A stretch of DNA of 64,000 nt from Saccharum officinarum. Taxonomy: Eukaryota; Streptophyta; Magnoliopsida; Poales; Poaceae. The notes beneath the pieces were generated by a model. That model was given only the letters and a program-made list of their open reading frames with translations, did no database searches and was not told where the DNA came from. Of this stretch, positions 1 to 11,182 are shown in pieces. The translations under genes and the position numbers were made by a program. The stretch's first letter is position 1. The number at the start of each line of letters is the position of its first letter. Location of the stretch: contig CM036159.1 in NCBI GenBank assembly GCA_020631735.1, positions 19,631,511 to 19,695,510 of the forward strand. The letters run 5' to 3'.

Positions 1-1476
1 AAGGTGGCATTTTGGTTGTTTTCACTGCCACAGCTGGTGGATCGTCCTGTTATTTTGTCTCCAAGCTGATTGGCAGACCATTGGTTAGTTGGTTGTGGCC
101 TGAAAAACTGAGATATTTCCAGTCAGAGGTATCTTCTGCCATGCCTGTTCTGTTGGTTAACGTTTTCTTGAGATCCTTCCTGCAACACAAAGTTCAGCTG
201 TCCCTTTATTTCATAAAAATGACCTATAGTTGTGTACTATTATGTAACAAATACCATTGTTTCTGATGCAGATTGCTAAGAGGAGAGAAAAGCTATTGAA
301 TTATATGCTTTTTCTGAGAATAACTCCAACTTTGCCCAATACATTCATAAATATGGCATCACCGATTGTTGACATACCTTTCCATATTTTCTTCGCTGCA
401 ACACTAGTTGGTCTTATTCCAGCATCTTATATTACTGTAAAGGTAATCTTCTTCTTTAACAACAGAGTTGGTATGATTGTTTGACTCATTTTTGGATTAT
501 ATTGAATCATTAATCAACCAAAGCCCATGTTGTATGTTAAGAAATCACTTTACATGGACTTGGGTTCTTAAGCATCAAGAGTGCCAAATATGTATCGTTG
601 TTTAGGGTTCTAAACTACTCCCTCCATTCTAAATTATAAGACATTCCAAGAATCTTGGAGAGTCAAAACATCTTAAGTTTGACCAAAATTATAGAGAAAA
701 TTATAAAAATTTATAACATCAAATAGGTATACTATGAAAATATAATTAATAAAGAATCTAATGATACTTAATTGGTGTCATAAATATTATTATCTTATCA
801 TATAAATTTGGTCAAACTTGAGATCCTTTGACTCTCCAAGATTCTTAGAATGTCTTATAATTTGGGATGGAGGGAGTAAATGTATGGCATTGCTCTTATG
901 CTGAGGTTTGATGAATGGAGATGAAAGTTAACATGTGTCATGAACTGCCTAAGCATGTTTTGGCTGATGGCTTGAAGCCTCTAACAAAAGTACTACTATC
1001 TTTGAAGTTTTCTGGGTTTAGTGGAAGCTGTATGAGCAAACATCATCACGTGTGGCTGGGCCTGGGGGCTCCTTACGTTAATTCCAATTAACCAGTAGGA
1101 ACCTTTTTCACTGCTAATAGGCTACTTCCTTGACCTAGAAACTACCTGAGCTGTGAGCTTCTCCCACTTTATGCTTTCCCTGTAACTCCAGTGAACATCT
1201 TTTATCAATCTTCTCAATGTATTGCATTGAAATAACGAATCTAACCTTTCTTTGGAGCCTGACGGTCTTGTTCCTTGATTATACTTGCTTTTGAGCATTT
1301 TCAGTCGTTTTCCTGCTAATAATTTTCGTGTCATTGTCATGCAGGCTGGTAGAGCCCTAGGCGATCTGAAATCAGTTAGGGAGTTGTATGACTTCAAGAC
1401 ATTAGTGGTTCTGTTCCTTATTGGATCTGTTGCTGTCGTTCCAACAATCCTGAAAAGGAAGAGAACATACGAATGA
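1..1476 (+). CDS. VTT / SNARE-associated Golgi (TMEM41-like) membrane protein, 3' part
   Basis: This is the 3' part of a multi-pass membrane protein of the VTT (SNARE-associated Golgi, DedA/TMEM41-like) family; the gene begins before the window. Visible coding exons are 1-128, 272-442 and 1345-1476 (stop TGA 1474-1476), joined by GT-AG introns that keep frame. The first exon reads through VFTATAGGSSCYF and KLIGRPLV. The second carries the family core, LRITPTLPNTFINMASPIVD, with the conserved Arg and TPTLPN stretch, and then a hydrophobic helix. The third starts AGRALGDL and ends in a hydrophobic helix plus a basic tail, KRKRTYE. Family knowledge: VTT proteins are ER/Golgi membrane proteins linked to lipid scrambling and autophagy; a role for this copy is inference. 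The last intron (902 bp) carries a Stowaway MITE. No disruption is seen in the visible exons. Confidence 0.88.
618..876. mobile_element. Stowaway-type MITE in intron of the VTT gene
   Basis: A 259-bp palindromic element starts CTCCCTCCATTCTAAATTAT and ends with the near-perfect reverse complement (...GGGATGGAGGGAG). TA dinucleotides flank it at 616-617 and 877-878, as expected of Tc1/mariner-type Stowaway MITEs. It is non-coding and AT-rich, and lies wholly inside the last intron. Confidence 0.85.
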
Positions 1477-1946
1477 TGTCTTAGAGCATCTACATACTTT
1501 CTTTAGATGCTCAAAATGTATTAGGATTCTTTTTCACCTTTCTTTTTGTTTTCTTGATATCGTATACATATTCAATTCTATACGTAGAGATGTAAAATTG
1601 AATGCTTTCTAATACCAGATGATGACATCATTGTATCTGCATGTCTCCTGTTCATTGTTGATCTGTACCATTGTCAGTGCTTATTATCGGAACTGAGTAT
1701 TCATGTTATCGGTGTGTTGTATCGCTCTCTGTTTTGCACTTTATATTAATCTCAAAGTTTTTTTTTAGAAATGGGTTGGGTATTCCTAATGTGTTTTTTT
1801 TGGCTTCTTCTGATCGATTTATAACCAAAGGGAACCTTAGCCAAGCCCTAACACGATTCGGCCCAAGCCACGCATAAATACCGGCCCATGAACAGTGCTA
1901 TCAGCTATCCTTCCACGGACCACGGGTGCCACTGGAGCAGTGGAGG
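1477..1946. other. 3' flank of VTT gene and upstream region of HMA gene
   Basis: The first part is AT-rich 3' UTR-like sequence after the VTT stop codon. The second part leads into the promoter of the HMA gene. No further coding region is supported. Confidence 0.5.
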
Positions 1947-1954
1947 TATAAATA
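1947..1954 (+). promoter_or_regulatory. TATA box of the HMA (Pi21-like) gene
   Basis: TATAAATA lies 64 bp upstream of the ATG at 2018. That spacing suits a start of transcription near 1980 and a short leader. It supports 2018 as the first codon. Confidence 0.5.
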
Positions 1955-2017
1955 CTACAGTGTTGTAGTTCTACTCCCCTTGAAGTACATCATCACCATT
2001 CTCCAGAAAGAGCACAC

Positions 2018-2862
2018 ATGGCCGAGAAGGTTCTGCCTTCTTCTCTACCTCCGATCTCTGTGTTTCTTCTCTACCTCCAATCTCTACGTTTCTTCTCGAA
2101 TTCCGTCTCTGTGTTCCTTGTTGAATGTCTACTGCATGTTTTTGTCTACTTGATTTGATGATCATCTGTGTTTCCAGTGATTTTGGTTTATTTGGCCAGT
2201 AAGCTAGTATCACTTACATCAACACGCGCAGAGTAATTTATAGCATCATCATGCAGGTGTCCACGCTGGTCGTCACACTCAACCATGGCTGCTGCCGCTG
2301 CTTCACCAAGATCTGGAAGACTGTGTGCAAGCTGCAAGGTAATAATCACTTGCCTCCCGGTCGATTCAGTATCTATATTTTCGTCCGGTCCTTGTAAATT
2401 GTGATCAGAAAGCTGAGTATCTATATATATTTTCGTCCGGTCCTTGTAAATTGTGATCAGAAAGTTGTTTAATTCCCTCTTGAGTCTTGTGTGCTGGCAG
2501 AAACCGAGGACATCCGGGCGATTTCCTACGACGAGGTATCCGGGATGGTGATGATCTCGGGGGCCTTCGACCCGCTGGTGCTCCCTGCAAGCTCCGGCGC
2601 AAGGCGGGCTGCCTGATCAGGGACATCCAGCTCCTGGCGACAGAACTGAGGCTCACACCACAGCGACCAGCCATGCTGCCAAAGCCGCCCGGGCCAGCCC
2701 CTGCTCCGTCGTGCTGCTGCGGGTGTGAAGGCTACGATTACGGCTACGGCTGCGGTTGCCAGGCGTGCGCGTGCATGAACTACCCGCCGTGCTACGGGGG
2801 CCTGCCCAAAGATCGAGGCCACCTGCGAGGAGGCATCCTCTCCAGCGTGCAAGATCATGTGA
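2018..2862 (+). pseudogene. HMA-domain protein, Pi21-like, with two compensating frameshifts
   Basis: This looks like a small heavy-metal-associated domain protein of the rice Pi21 type. Exons are 2018-2029, 2257-2338 and 2501-2862, with GT-AG introns. The layout matches the family: a four-codon first exon (MAEK), a second exon with the beta strand and Cys motif (GCCRC, CKLQ), and a third with ISYDEVSGMVMISGAFDP. The frame breaks near 2580-2587. The homologous sequence CKLRRKAGCLIRDIQLL continues in the +1-shifted frame, followed by a proline run and a Cys/Tyr/Gly-rich tail. A second shift near 2805-2810 restores the original frame, which ends CKIM-stop at 2848-2862, a CaaX prenylation box. 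The shifts cancel, but the first exposes a TGA at 2611-2613. This is either a pseudogene or two sequence errors. Family knowledge: Pi21-like HMA proteins bind metal and affect blast susceptibility. Confidence 0.72.
2369..2468. repeat. Tandem duplication of about 48 bp in HMA intron 2
   Basis: The segment TATCTATATTTTCGTCCGG... through GTGATCAGAAAG occurs twice head to tail (about 2369-2416 and 2417-2468). The second copy has a slightly longer TA run. It lies in the intron before exon 3. Confidence 0.85.
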
Positions 2863-2953
2863 TGTTCATCAAGTGAGTTTGCTTGCTACCTAATTTGTCT
2901 TGACTTCGAGTTGTTACCGTTGGAAAGGTGAATTTAGACATAAATGGTAAACA

Positions 2954-3046
2954 CCCTGTTCGCTTAGGCTGAAATTTAGCTTATGCTGATTTATCGTGAA
3001 AGAAAAATATTGTTTATTGACTGAAAAATAGTTCAAGCGAATAAGG
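2954..3046. mobile_element. Short MITE of the CTGTTCGCTT family (copy 1)
   Basis: A roughly 93-bp element has the end CCTGTTCGCTT and the inverted end AAGCGAATAAGG. The core matches GCTGATTTATCGTGAAAGAAAAATA. Related copies lie at 47141-47254, 54104-54233 and 60881-60996. The class is probably hAT-like, but no clean target duplication is seen here. Confidence 0.55.
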
Positions 3047-3389
3047 TGAAATTCAGAGCTAAGCACAAATATCTATGTGAAGGGGACTGTGGTTCATAGA
3101 AAGGTGATTTTGGCATAAAAGATAAATTCAGAGCTGGTCATATCTATCTAGGATATCACTGTTTGGTTTAAGAATTGAATCTCTAGTTCATGCAACATAT
3201 ATGCATATTTTACCCAATCACTATTATGCATCCTCATCATTGTGTATCAATGATTCAACAGCCGAGTTTGGCTTTTCATATCAGAGAATATATAAATAAC
3301 CGATGATGTCATGCTATTTCCAAGATGAGAAATCGTAGTGTACAAGATGACAGGTGGTGTCCTGCTATTCCCAAGGATGAGAGTTCATG

Positions 3390-3631
3390 CCCCGTTTAGT
3401 TGCGAAAAATTTTTGGAGAAAAATTCATGTAGCATTTTTCGTTGTTATTTGACAAAATTTGTCTAACCATAGACTAACTAGACTCAAAAGATTCGTCTCG
3501 ACATTTACAAACAAACTGTGTAATTAATTATTTTTTTACCTATATTTAATGCTCCATACATGCATCCAAAGATTCAATGTGACAGTTACTATGCAAAAAT
3601 TTTTGCCTTTTTTTAGCATCTAAACACGGCC
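3390..3631. mobile_element. TIR-type MITE (GCCCCGTTTAGTTGC family)
   Basis: The element starts GCCCCGTTTAGTTGC and ends AGCATCTAAACACGGCC, which are imperfect inverted ends. The core phrases GACTAACTAGACTCAAAAG and ATTCGTCTCGACATTTAC belong to a family common in grass gene space. It lies between the HMA gene and the MULE. A 19-bp phrase, ATGAGAAATCGTAGTGTA, occurs on both sides (about 3326 and 3634), so a local duplication probably preceded or accompanied the insertion. Confidence 0.65.
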
Positions 3632-4052
3632 AGAATGAGAAATCGTAGTGTATGCTGTTGGCCACTGGCCCATTAGCTAGCTCTACACGCGAGTGAACGG
3701 TTGTGCCAGTTTTGTCTGTTTATTAGTATTTTTCCAGTTGTTTAAGAATTTGGTTCATGCCATGTATAATTCTTTTTTTTTGTCAATACACGCCAAACAA
3801 AAAGAAGCTTCCGCATCACCGGTTTCTCTAACCGAAGAGAATACTATTTAGGCAAAATTAGCTCCTAGACATCCTTCAACCATGGCTTTTGCTACAAGCT
3901 ATTAAAAAAGTGTGGCTTTGTCATAATACACTCTTCAACCATGGCAATATGCTGCTGGACACTATAGCTTTTACAATAATGTTTCTCAATCAAATAGGTA
4001 TCCAAACATGATTTTGAGCAAGAATATCCTTACCTTCAGATCAACATTACAG

Positions 4053-4347
4053 CAGTGACGGAGCTAGCGCTGAAAGCAAGCAGGGGCCAAACGGATCTTA
4101 AGAACGTACTACTATGGACAAGAATGACATCATGAGCTGCCAGATAGCTAGCAAGCATGTATGCAGCAGACATCTAGTCAGTTAAGGTCTAACGATAAGC
4201 AGTAATACACAAAACAACCATGCATGCAGCCATGCGAGTGTGGAAATATCAAATATGTCTGCACTTGCACATGACGATCTTTGGATTTTGATCCACGGCA
4301 AGGGGGGGGGCAGGGCCCTCTTTGGCCCTAACGTAGCTCCGCCGTTG
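4053..4347. mobile_element. hAT-type MITE inside the MULE
   Basis: The ends CAGTGACGGAGCTAG and CGTAGCTCCGCCGTTG are imperfect inverted repeats. They are flanked by a perfect 8-bp target duplication, CATTACAG (4045-4052 and 4348-4355), as for hAT elements. The 295-bp interior is non-coding and holds a run of nine G near 4300. Confidence 0.82.
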
Positions 4348-4392
4348 CATTACAGCAACAATACATGAGCATGACAAGAAACATTTCAGCAG

Positions 4393-5419
4393 TGTCGGTG
4401 TTTGGTCCTACGAGGGCCCTAAGCCAACGAGTGAATCAATGTTGCATGTCCCTAATCTGGATGGTGATGCAAGGAGAGTACACGGAGGTTTATCCTGGTT
4501 CGGGCAAAAAAAAGCCCTACGTCCAGCGGGGAGGGGGGAGTATTGTATTTCCTTGCACCTAAGTGCTTGCATAGGGGTTACAAGCTGTGTGAGAGAGAAC
4601 CGATCCCAGGTCTCAGAGAAAAAGCGAGAGTATAAAGGAGATTGCTTGAGATGTTGATCTCTTTGGTGGGATGGAGACTGGTTTTCTTTTCGTCATCTGT
4701 TGTTCTCCGTTCCCCCTTTGTAGAGTCCCCTGCCTGCCCTTTTATAGGGTAAGAGGAGGCAGGGACACCGGGGGTGCCTTTGAGGTGAAGTTTTATCGAT
4801 CGCTGTGAAGGTTGCTGTAGCGACGTGCCCCGAGAATGGCCGGCCATCCTCGGACACCATGGTGACGTAGAGGATGAGACGGTGAAAAGACTCTGAGTCC
4901 TGTGTCACGCAAGCCTTGACAGTCGGTTGGTCGAGGACGGGTCGAGGTCGGGTCGAGGTGGGTCGATAGTGAACGGATAAGGCCGAGTCCCCGGAATCGC
5001 GGGGTACGGTACTCGTCGTATTCACCTCGAGGGTGATCAGTGGCGGAATAGTGCCCAGTATGGTGCGTGCAGTGACAGGTTTTCACCGCCCATCCTGGGA
5101 TGGGCAGTAAAAAGGTAGATTTGACACCGGTACTGCTCTCATGCCGGTTGTTGCTGTAGCCATGAGGGTAGGAAGTGGTTGACAGTTTACATTAAATGCT
5201 CTAACTTTTGTCCCAGAGTTGGTGAATGAGGTGGGTCGACCGGCTCGACCTTGGGTCATGCGAGTCGAAGATTTCTCGGTGGTTCAGGCGTCCCGTCGAG
5301 CGAGCCTCGTACGAGTCGGAACATGGTCGAGGCGTTTCGTTCGCTGTCTCGGCTAGTCCCATTGGTTTTATTTTCCTTAATCATTGATTGTGGGTACCCC
5401 TTGTTTTTGGTACCCGACA
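4393..5419 (-). repeat. LTR of the Tat-like element (3' LTR in element orientation)
   Basis: This 1,027-bp LTR begins TGTCGGTGTTTGG and ends TTTTGGTACCCGACA. It closely matches 13999-15065 but lacks one 44-bp unit duplicated there. Short palindromic TGTCGG/CCGACA ends are present. Confidence 0.9.
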
Positions 5420-5437
5420 GTAGCCCCCGAGCCTTTG
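5420..5437 (-). promoter_or_regulatory. Polypurine tract of the Tat-like element
   Basis: Read on the minus strand, the bases next to the LTR are AAAGGCTCGGGGGCTAC followed by TGTCGGG. A purine-rich tract abutting the 3' LTR is where plus-strand DNA synthesis starts in retroelements. It fixes the element orientation as minus. Related GTAGCCCCCGAG-type phrases recur at about 5540 and 5667. Confidence 0.6.
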
Positions 5438-6526
5438 GGTGAGTGTGGGTCACTCTCACAGAGGCTCAGCGAGTCATGAACTGGAGTCGTAGCGTCGTAG
5501 CTTTTTCTGGTGGGTGCGCGCGAGCGCACCTACCGGGTGTAGCCCCCGAGGCCTCGGTGGAGTGTTTAGACTCCTCCGAGGTCTTTTGTACGTTTTATCG
5601 AGGAATTCTTTCGTATCATGGCGTGTTTTGTCCTTTTTCGTTCGGGGTTTGGCCTTCTGCGGTCGAGCCCCCAAGCCTCGTGCGCATGAGGTCGATCAGA
5701 GTCTTGGCTGTCTTTTATCATTCGACCCTCACGCTCCTTTTTTAAGAAAAGGAGGAGGGGTGGGGAACGTCGTACTACCCTCGTCGGGCGAGTTCCAGCA
5801 GTCTCCGGTGAGCTGTTAACGGGGAATTCGAGTGGGAGCCCGTGCTCTATTCGATAGGAGTCAGCTAGCGGCCGTGGAGGCGCTCTCAAAAATGCCAAAG
5901 AGTAGTCGTGTGGATCTCGGTTCCTTGCGATAGGATTCGAGGGCTCGATGCCTCCCTCCGAGGGGATTCCTCCGTCGACCTCTCTTTTAGCCTCGAATAC
6001 GTCTGGGGGTGCCTCGAGAGCGTGGCTCGAGCCCTGGCCTTGTACAGGCGCATCCCTAGTCGTCCCTGACTCCGTTACTCGAGGGCAGCTGTCGAACCCT
6101 GGTCGAGGTTCAACTTTCGATCCCTCGAGGTTTATATCGGGCTCGGAGCCCGTTACCCATTCATTTGGGAATATCCGTCCGTGGATCCCCTTCTGGCCCA
6201 TTTGGGGCGCGTCTTTTTAGGAGGGGAAGCGAGATCGGCGTGGTAGTGGGCGGCGTGGTGCGACGGTTACGGAGTGAGCGGCGAACACGTGCCCCTATCT
6301 GCGGGTTTTGAGGGAGCGGTTAGGTAAGGTCATTGAATGCGGAAATTGTTCCTACCTTTTTGCCCGCCCGTTGGCCTTCCATCGGGGTATAAGTGTGAGG
6401 CCCGGGGTTCCGTATACCCCCTACAGACCATTTGCGTCTTTGCCTTCTTTGTGCGCCCTTCAGCCGCCATCCACCACCGTCGTTGCTCCTTCGTCTGCTG
6501 TCGCCGTGCGCCGTTTTCTGACAACC
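5438..6526. other. Non-coding spacer with GTAGCCCCCGAG-type repeats and aORF leader
   Basis: The spacer between the polypurine tract and the antisense gene has no convincing coding frame. It contains several degenerate copies of AGCCCCCGAGGCCTCGG-like phrases. A GTATAAG TATA-like box at 6387-6393 lies about 140 bp upstream of the antisense gene start and may drive it. Confidence 0.45.
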
Positions 6527-9500
6527 ATGGCGGGCAAGAGCTAGATCCTTCCCACGGACGCGTGGGCACGTTCCTCGGTGATAGAGAGGAAGCTGGAGGA
6601 GTTGGTCCGTGATGGGCTTTTGCGACCAAGGGCGAGCCGGACCCAGCCGGAATGGAGGGTGCCGCCGTCCGACCACCGGGAGCCGGCTTCCCCAGAGGGA
6701 TACGTGGTAAGCTTCGTGGCTTTCCATGAGAGGGGGCTCGGAGTGCCGCCGAGCCACTTCATGTGAGCGCTCCTACACTACTACAAGATGCAGCTGCACC
6801 ATCTCGCCCCCAACTCCATCTCGTAGGCTGCCATTTTCGCGGCGGTCTGCGAGGGATACTTGGGGATGGAGCCACACTGGAATCTGTGGCTCCACCTCTT
6901 CAGGGCGGAACATTTCACCAAGAAGGCGGGCGAGCGAGGGGTGCGGCGCGCAGTGCACGCAGGGAGCTGCACTCTCCAAGTTCGGGCGGGTCAAGGTGAT
7001 CAGTACATCTCGGCGCAACTGATTTCGTCGAACAGCGGCTGGCACGATGGATGGTTCTACTTGCGCAACGATGACGACCAGCTGCCGAGGTTCTCCGGCC
7101 GGGTGCTGATGTCACGCGAGGAGAACTGGATGTACAACATCGTCGAGGAGGACAAGCCAAAGCTGCAGCCGCTCCTCGACGTGCTGAGGAGACTTCGTCA
7201 GCGCGGGTTGATAGCGGGAATGGTGGCCGTGGCATTCCACCGCCGGAGGGTGCTGCCGCTGACGCAGCACCGGCTCTGACTTGACGAGATGACGCCGGAG
7301 GCGTCGCTGGAGGGGAGTCGGATGTCGCACGAGTCCCTCCCTCTTGATGAGGTCGCCCGGTGTGCACGGTGGATGGTGGGGAGTTTCAAGCAGGAGGACA
7401 TCGACAGGGTCCCGATGCGCCCCACTCAAGGCTTTGAGCCTCTGGTAAGTGTTGTTTTTGACAGTCTTGAGTTCTTTTGCTTCCTGATTCCCCCGACTAA
7501 GTCTGTCAAGGCCTCTATGCAGGATCTGTCGGTGGTCAAGGAATCACGCCCACCGGTTCCAGAGGATCAGGCCGCTCGGGAGGCTTGACGCCTCTTGGTG
7601 GCCCAGAAGAAGGAGAAGGACGCTGCCAAGAAGCATTAAGTCCAAAAGACCCTCGAGCGCGAGGGATTGAAGAAGCACCACCGCCAACAGAGCCTCGAGG
7701 GGCTCCCAATCGAGGAGTATCCCTCCGAGATGGTCTTGGGGGAGGACGAAGACAGTGGTGATGACGACGCCGGGTCATGGTATGATACCGTGACTTTTCT
7801 GGTACACCTCCCCGACGTGCGACCCCTGCTGGAGCCCGTTGGGGGGTCGACTTCCCAGGCGTCGAGGGGAGTCACGGGGCCCATCGAGGAGGAAGGAGAG
7901 CCAATAGAGGGAAGGGCTCGAGCGGGTCCTTCAGAGAGGGGAGCTACCTCACCTGGGGTCCTGTAGGGGAGGTCAGTGGTGCCGCTCCCGCGAGCCCGAT
8001 CGCCTCAGACTCAGCCAGCGAGCGGAGCAACAGCGTTGTCGTCAGAAGCCAGGGTGCCGTCGATGGACGTAAGGACCTGAGGCGAAATAGCCTCGGTAGC
8101 GCAGAGACCCTCTGATGCCCCGTCAGCCTGGGCTCTAAGGAGCACCCGGCCGACAGAAGGCTCAACGGAGGGGCCCGTCACAGGTGTTGTCGGGTGGCTC
8201 AGGCTTGCCGGGGTCTAGACCCCTGCTTCCCTTATCTAGGTAAGTATCTCACCTTGTCTTTTCGTCATCGATGATCTCGTTCTTTATTCTGACGCGTTTA
8301 TTTGCTGCTCAGCCATAAGTGCAAGGTGGATCTCGTGTCTCCGACTCCCGTCAAGGCGCTCAGGTCAGGCGCCGCCTTGATGATGCGGACGCCGGCCGAC
8401 GGCGCTGCCTGGGTCGCGAGGTGCCAGGCTATGATGAAGCAGCTCAGGCTGAGGGAGGGGGCCACCAAGGTGGGGCAAGCGCCCGGGAGGTCGCTAGTCC
8501 TAGTGACGCCACGCGGGGGCCAGAGCCGGCTGAGGCGGTCCCGGGCGATGCTAGGCTCGAGGTGCCTAGAGCCGATGGGTTGGAGCTTGGGTCGATTACG
8601 ACGACCCAGGTGACCATCGAGGCCACTGAGGCCGAAACATCCATCCACGACGTGGGGCGGGCGGATGTGGAAAAGTCAAGGGAGGTGGCGGAGGCCCCGC
8701 CAGAGGCGGGGCAAGAGGCGGCGCAGCTGGAGTCGCAACCGGCGCGGGAGGAGCCGCAGCCGCAGTAGGACCGGCCAATGGAGCAGGCGGTCGAGGCGGA
8801 ACAGGGGGTAGTCGTGCCACCGTCCATCGTACATGCGGTGGTGCCGACAGTCGAGATGTCAGCCCCGCCCCAAGGGTCGACCTCGGTCGTGATCGACCTT
8901 ACTGTCGACGACCCTCCTTCTGACAAGGGGAAGCAGAAGGCGGACATCGAGACGATCGACGCCCCGGATCGGCCCGGTACTTCTGCGGTGTTGGGGGATG
9001 ACCTGGCCAAGGCGTCGGCCAGGTGGCCCGACTACGCAGGGTTGGCGCTTGTCACACCCGGTCCAATTTGGAATTTGGCCCATAGTGCCCCATATGAATG
9101 TTATGAGATATTGTGGAGAGTTTAGTTCCACCTTGGATGTTTAGAGTGGGATAGACCAACATATAAGGCTTCTAGAGTCCATCTCACCATCCCCGGGTTA
9201 ATCCTTTTACGCGAAGCGAGGACGAAAGCGTAAGTGGGATGGTGGTAGGTGTGGTTCATTCAGCGTGCAGAGTTGATCTGAGCCGTTTGGACTCTAGGAT
9301 GTTATAGCGCTTGTACGGGCAGAGGAGGAGCTTCCACGCTAGGGTCGGTTGACCCTAGAGTTCAGGGACACGTCTAACCCCAGCGCTGAGCCCTTCTTCG
9401 CCCTCGACGACAAGGACGAGGTGCTACACTGGGAGTTCATCGAGGGACTCCGTAAGCACTCCCTGTAATCCCTGCGCACGGTCATGGATACCCTGGTACG

Positions 9501-10770
9501 GGGTATGTCAGAGGCTTTCGAGGTAAGCCGGGTTCGCTAGTCTTTCCTTGTGTTTTATCCTTCTCTTCTCCTTGGTTCTGATTTTTAGGTTTTAACTGTG
9601 GTCAGGAGCTCAAGGAGCGTTCTCGCCACAAGTCACTCTTCATTCATCATGAGAGTGGCGTGTGGGCGGTGCTTGCTCGTCAATGGGCTCTAGTCGAGGA
9701 AGCCAACAAGCGGCTATCTCAAAAGAGTGCCGAGGAGGGTAAGCTCCGCGTCGCCCATGCAACGGTTAGGGAGAAGGCGGCGCAAGCCCGGGAAGCCGAG
9801 GCCAAGGCGTGTGACGACATGGCAAGGGCTCGGGAGGAGGCGGCTAAGGCTCGTGAGGACCTCGTGCCGCTACTTGCGCGTGTGAAGGAGCTCGAGGAGG
9901 ATGTCGCCTTGGTCGTCGATCAACGTGACACCCTCAACATCCAGATCGGGATGGCATCTGCTTGCGTCAGAACCTTGGAGGATGAGGTTGTCACGTTGAA
10001 GGGGACGGTCCGAGAGAGGGACGAGGCTCTCTCGGGCACTGGTCGGGAGATTGAGGCGCTGAGGGCGGCGGTCCATGACAAGGATGAGACTCTTTGAGCG
10101 TCGGAGAAGGCGTGCGGGGAGCTGCGCGATGAGGTCATGGGTTAGCAGACCTATGCTAAGGGTAAACATCTTGTTGTGTTCTGGCCTTGGCCTCGAGGTC
10201 CTAGGCTTATGCTAACTCAGTGCTTATGTTTCAGAGTTGGAGAAGCAGCAACGTGCGGCCCAGGCGACGGCCACCTCGTTCCAGAACCTCTTCGAGGCTG
10301 AGGCCGAGTGGACTCAGTTGCTCCAGGGTGCCATCACCTCGGTGTGTGATGGCCTAGGGGTCGAGCCCGATGCCGATACCGAGGAGGACGCGCCGGGGAA
10401 CTCCTTTGTCCGTCGGATGGCGGCGCTGGGCTGCCTCGTCTATGAGAAGATACGAGGCGGGCTGCATCACGACGTGAAGAGGGCTATGGCGGTTGTTCGG
10501 TCTGGGTTTGAGTATGACATGGACCTCATCGCTGATGGCTTCATCATGGATCTAGACCGGACGGACGAGGAGAATAAAGTCGCCTGCCTGAACCTGATTG
10601 AGGCCACTGAGGAGCCCGAGGTCGCCTTGCAAAACTTTTCGAGGTCGAGGTGGTCCCGCCTGCCGACGACGAGGGCCTGTGAACCAAAACTAGGCATGAA
10701 GGCCCATGTAATAGGGTTGTTAGCACTTGTGAATTATGCTGTGATGGCCTCAGGGGCCCTAAAACATTAA
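6527..10770 (+). pseudogene. Antisense accessory gene of the gypsy element (putative gypsy-type transposon domain plus coiled coil)
   Basis: The plus strand, opposite to gag-pol, carries a long degenerate gene. The first part (about 6541-7280) reads ERKLEELVRDGLLRP, GYVVSFVAFHERGLGVPP, a helical stretch with LHHLAPNS, MEPHWNLWLHLFRAEHF and WHDGWFYLRND. This pattern fits the plant 'putative gypsy type transposon' domain (Pfam PF04195). The second part (9660-10770) is strongly coiled-coil, rich in Ala, Arg, Glu and Lys. Four plausible GT-AG introns can be read at 7445-7522, 8240-8312, 9523-9605 and 10162-10234, with GTAAGT-type donors at three. The ATG at 6527 is followed quickly by a TAG, and other stops occur, so the copy is broken. 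Family knowledge: Tat-lineage elements carry antisense ORFs of unknown role. Confidence 0.65.
9050..9306. mobile_element. Probable solo LTR nested in the antisense gene
   Basis: A 257-bp insert starts TGTCACACCCGG and ends GATGTTATA. The repeat GCGCT flanks it (9045-9049 and 9307-9311), and the identity continues three more bases because TGT follows both copies. The end TATA may be a C-to-T change from TACA, giving TGT...ACA ends. Its composition differs sharply from the GC-rich surroundings. It has no coding sequence. Confidence 0.55.
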
Positions 10771-11182
10771 TATGTAATCATATATGTTCATTTTCATTCG
10801 AGTCTTTTTTTCCCTTTCTTGCTTGAATTGTATTCTTAAATAATTTTCTTAGCGCACGGTTGCACCCCTTGGCGTGAGGGAGCGAGTGGAGGTACCGTAG
10901 CCTCGGAGGCGTAAGTGATCTCATGGCTCAGCAGCCCTCGAACCTTAGGGTGGACTTGCGGCCTCGTCGACTTATGTAAGAGTTCTCTTCTTTTTTTGAA
11001 ATTGAAAAAATGCGGATTTTTTGGGGATACGTAGGGGGTTCCCCCTTGCAGCCCCCGAGGGAGGCTCGATTCTAAGAAAATAGGGTCGATCCTCCGTGAT
11101 TGTTATAAAAAAATGTCTTGAACACCGATGTATTCTTTGTTCTATCATGGGATTGTGAAACAATTTACAGAGCCTCGAGGCT
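10771..11182. other. Spacer between the convergent antisense gene and integrase
   Basis: This interval separates the plus-strand accessory gene from the end of the minus-strand integrase remnant. It is AT-rich at first and then contains AGCCCCCGAGG-like phrases similar to those near the polypurine tract. No coding region is supported. Confidence 0.4.

Noticed and set aside
4365..4657. Small plus-strand frames at the LTR start (repeated at 13922-14132)
   Set aside because: They lie in both LTR copies and have no domain; duplicates reflect LTR identity, not a gene.
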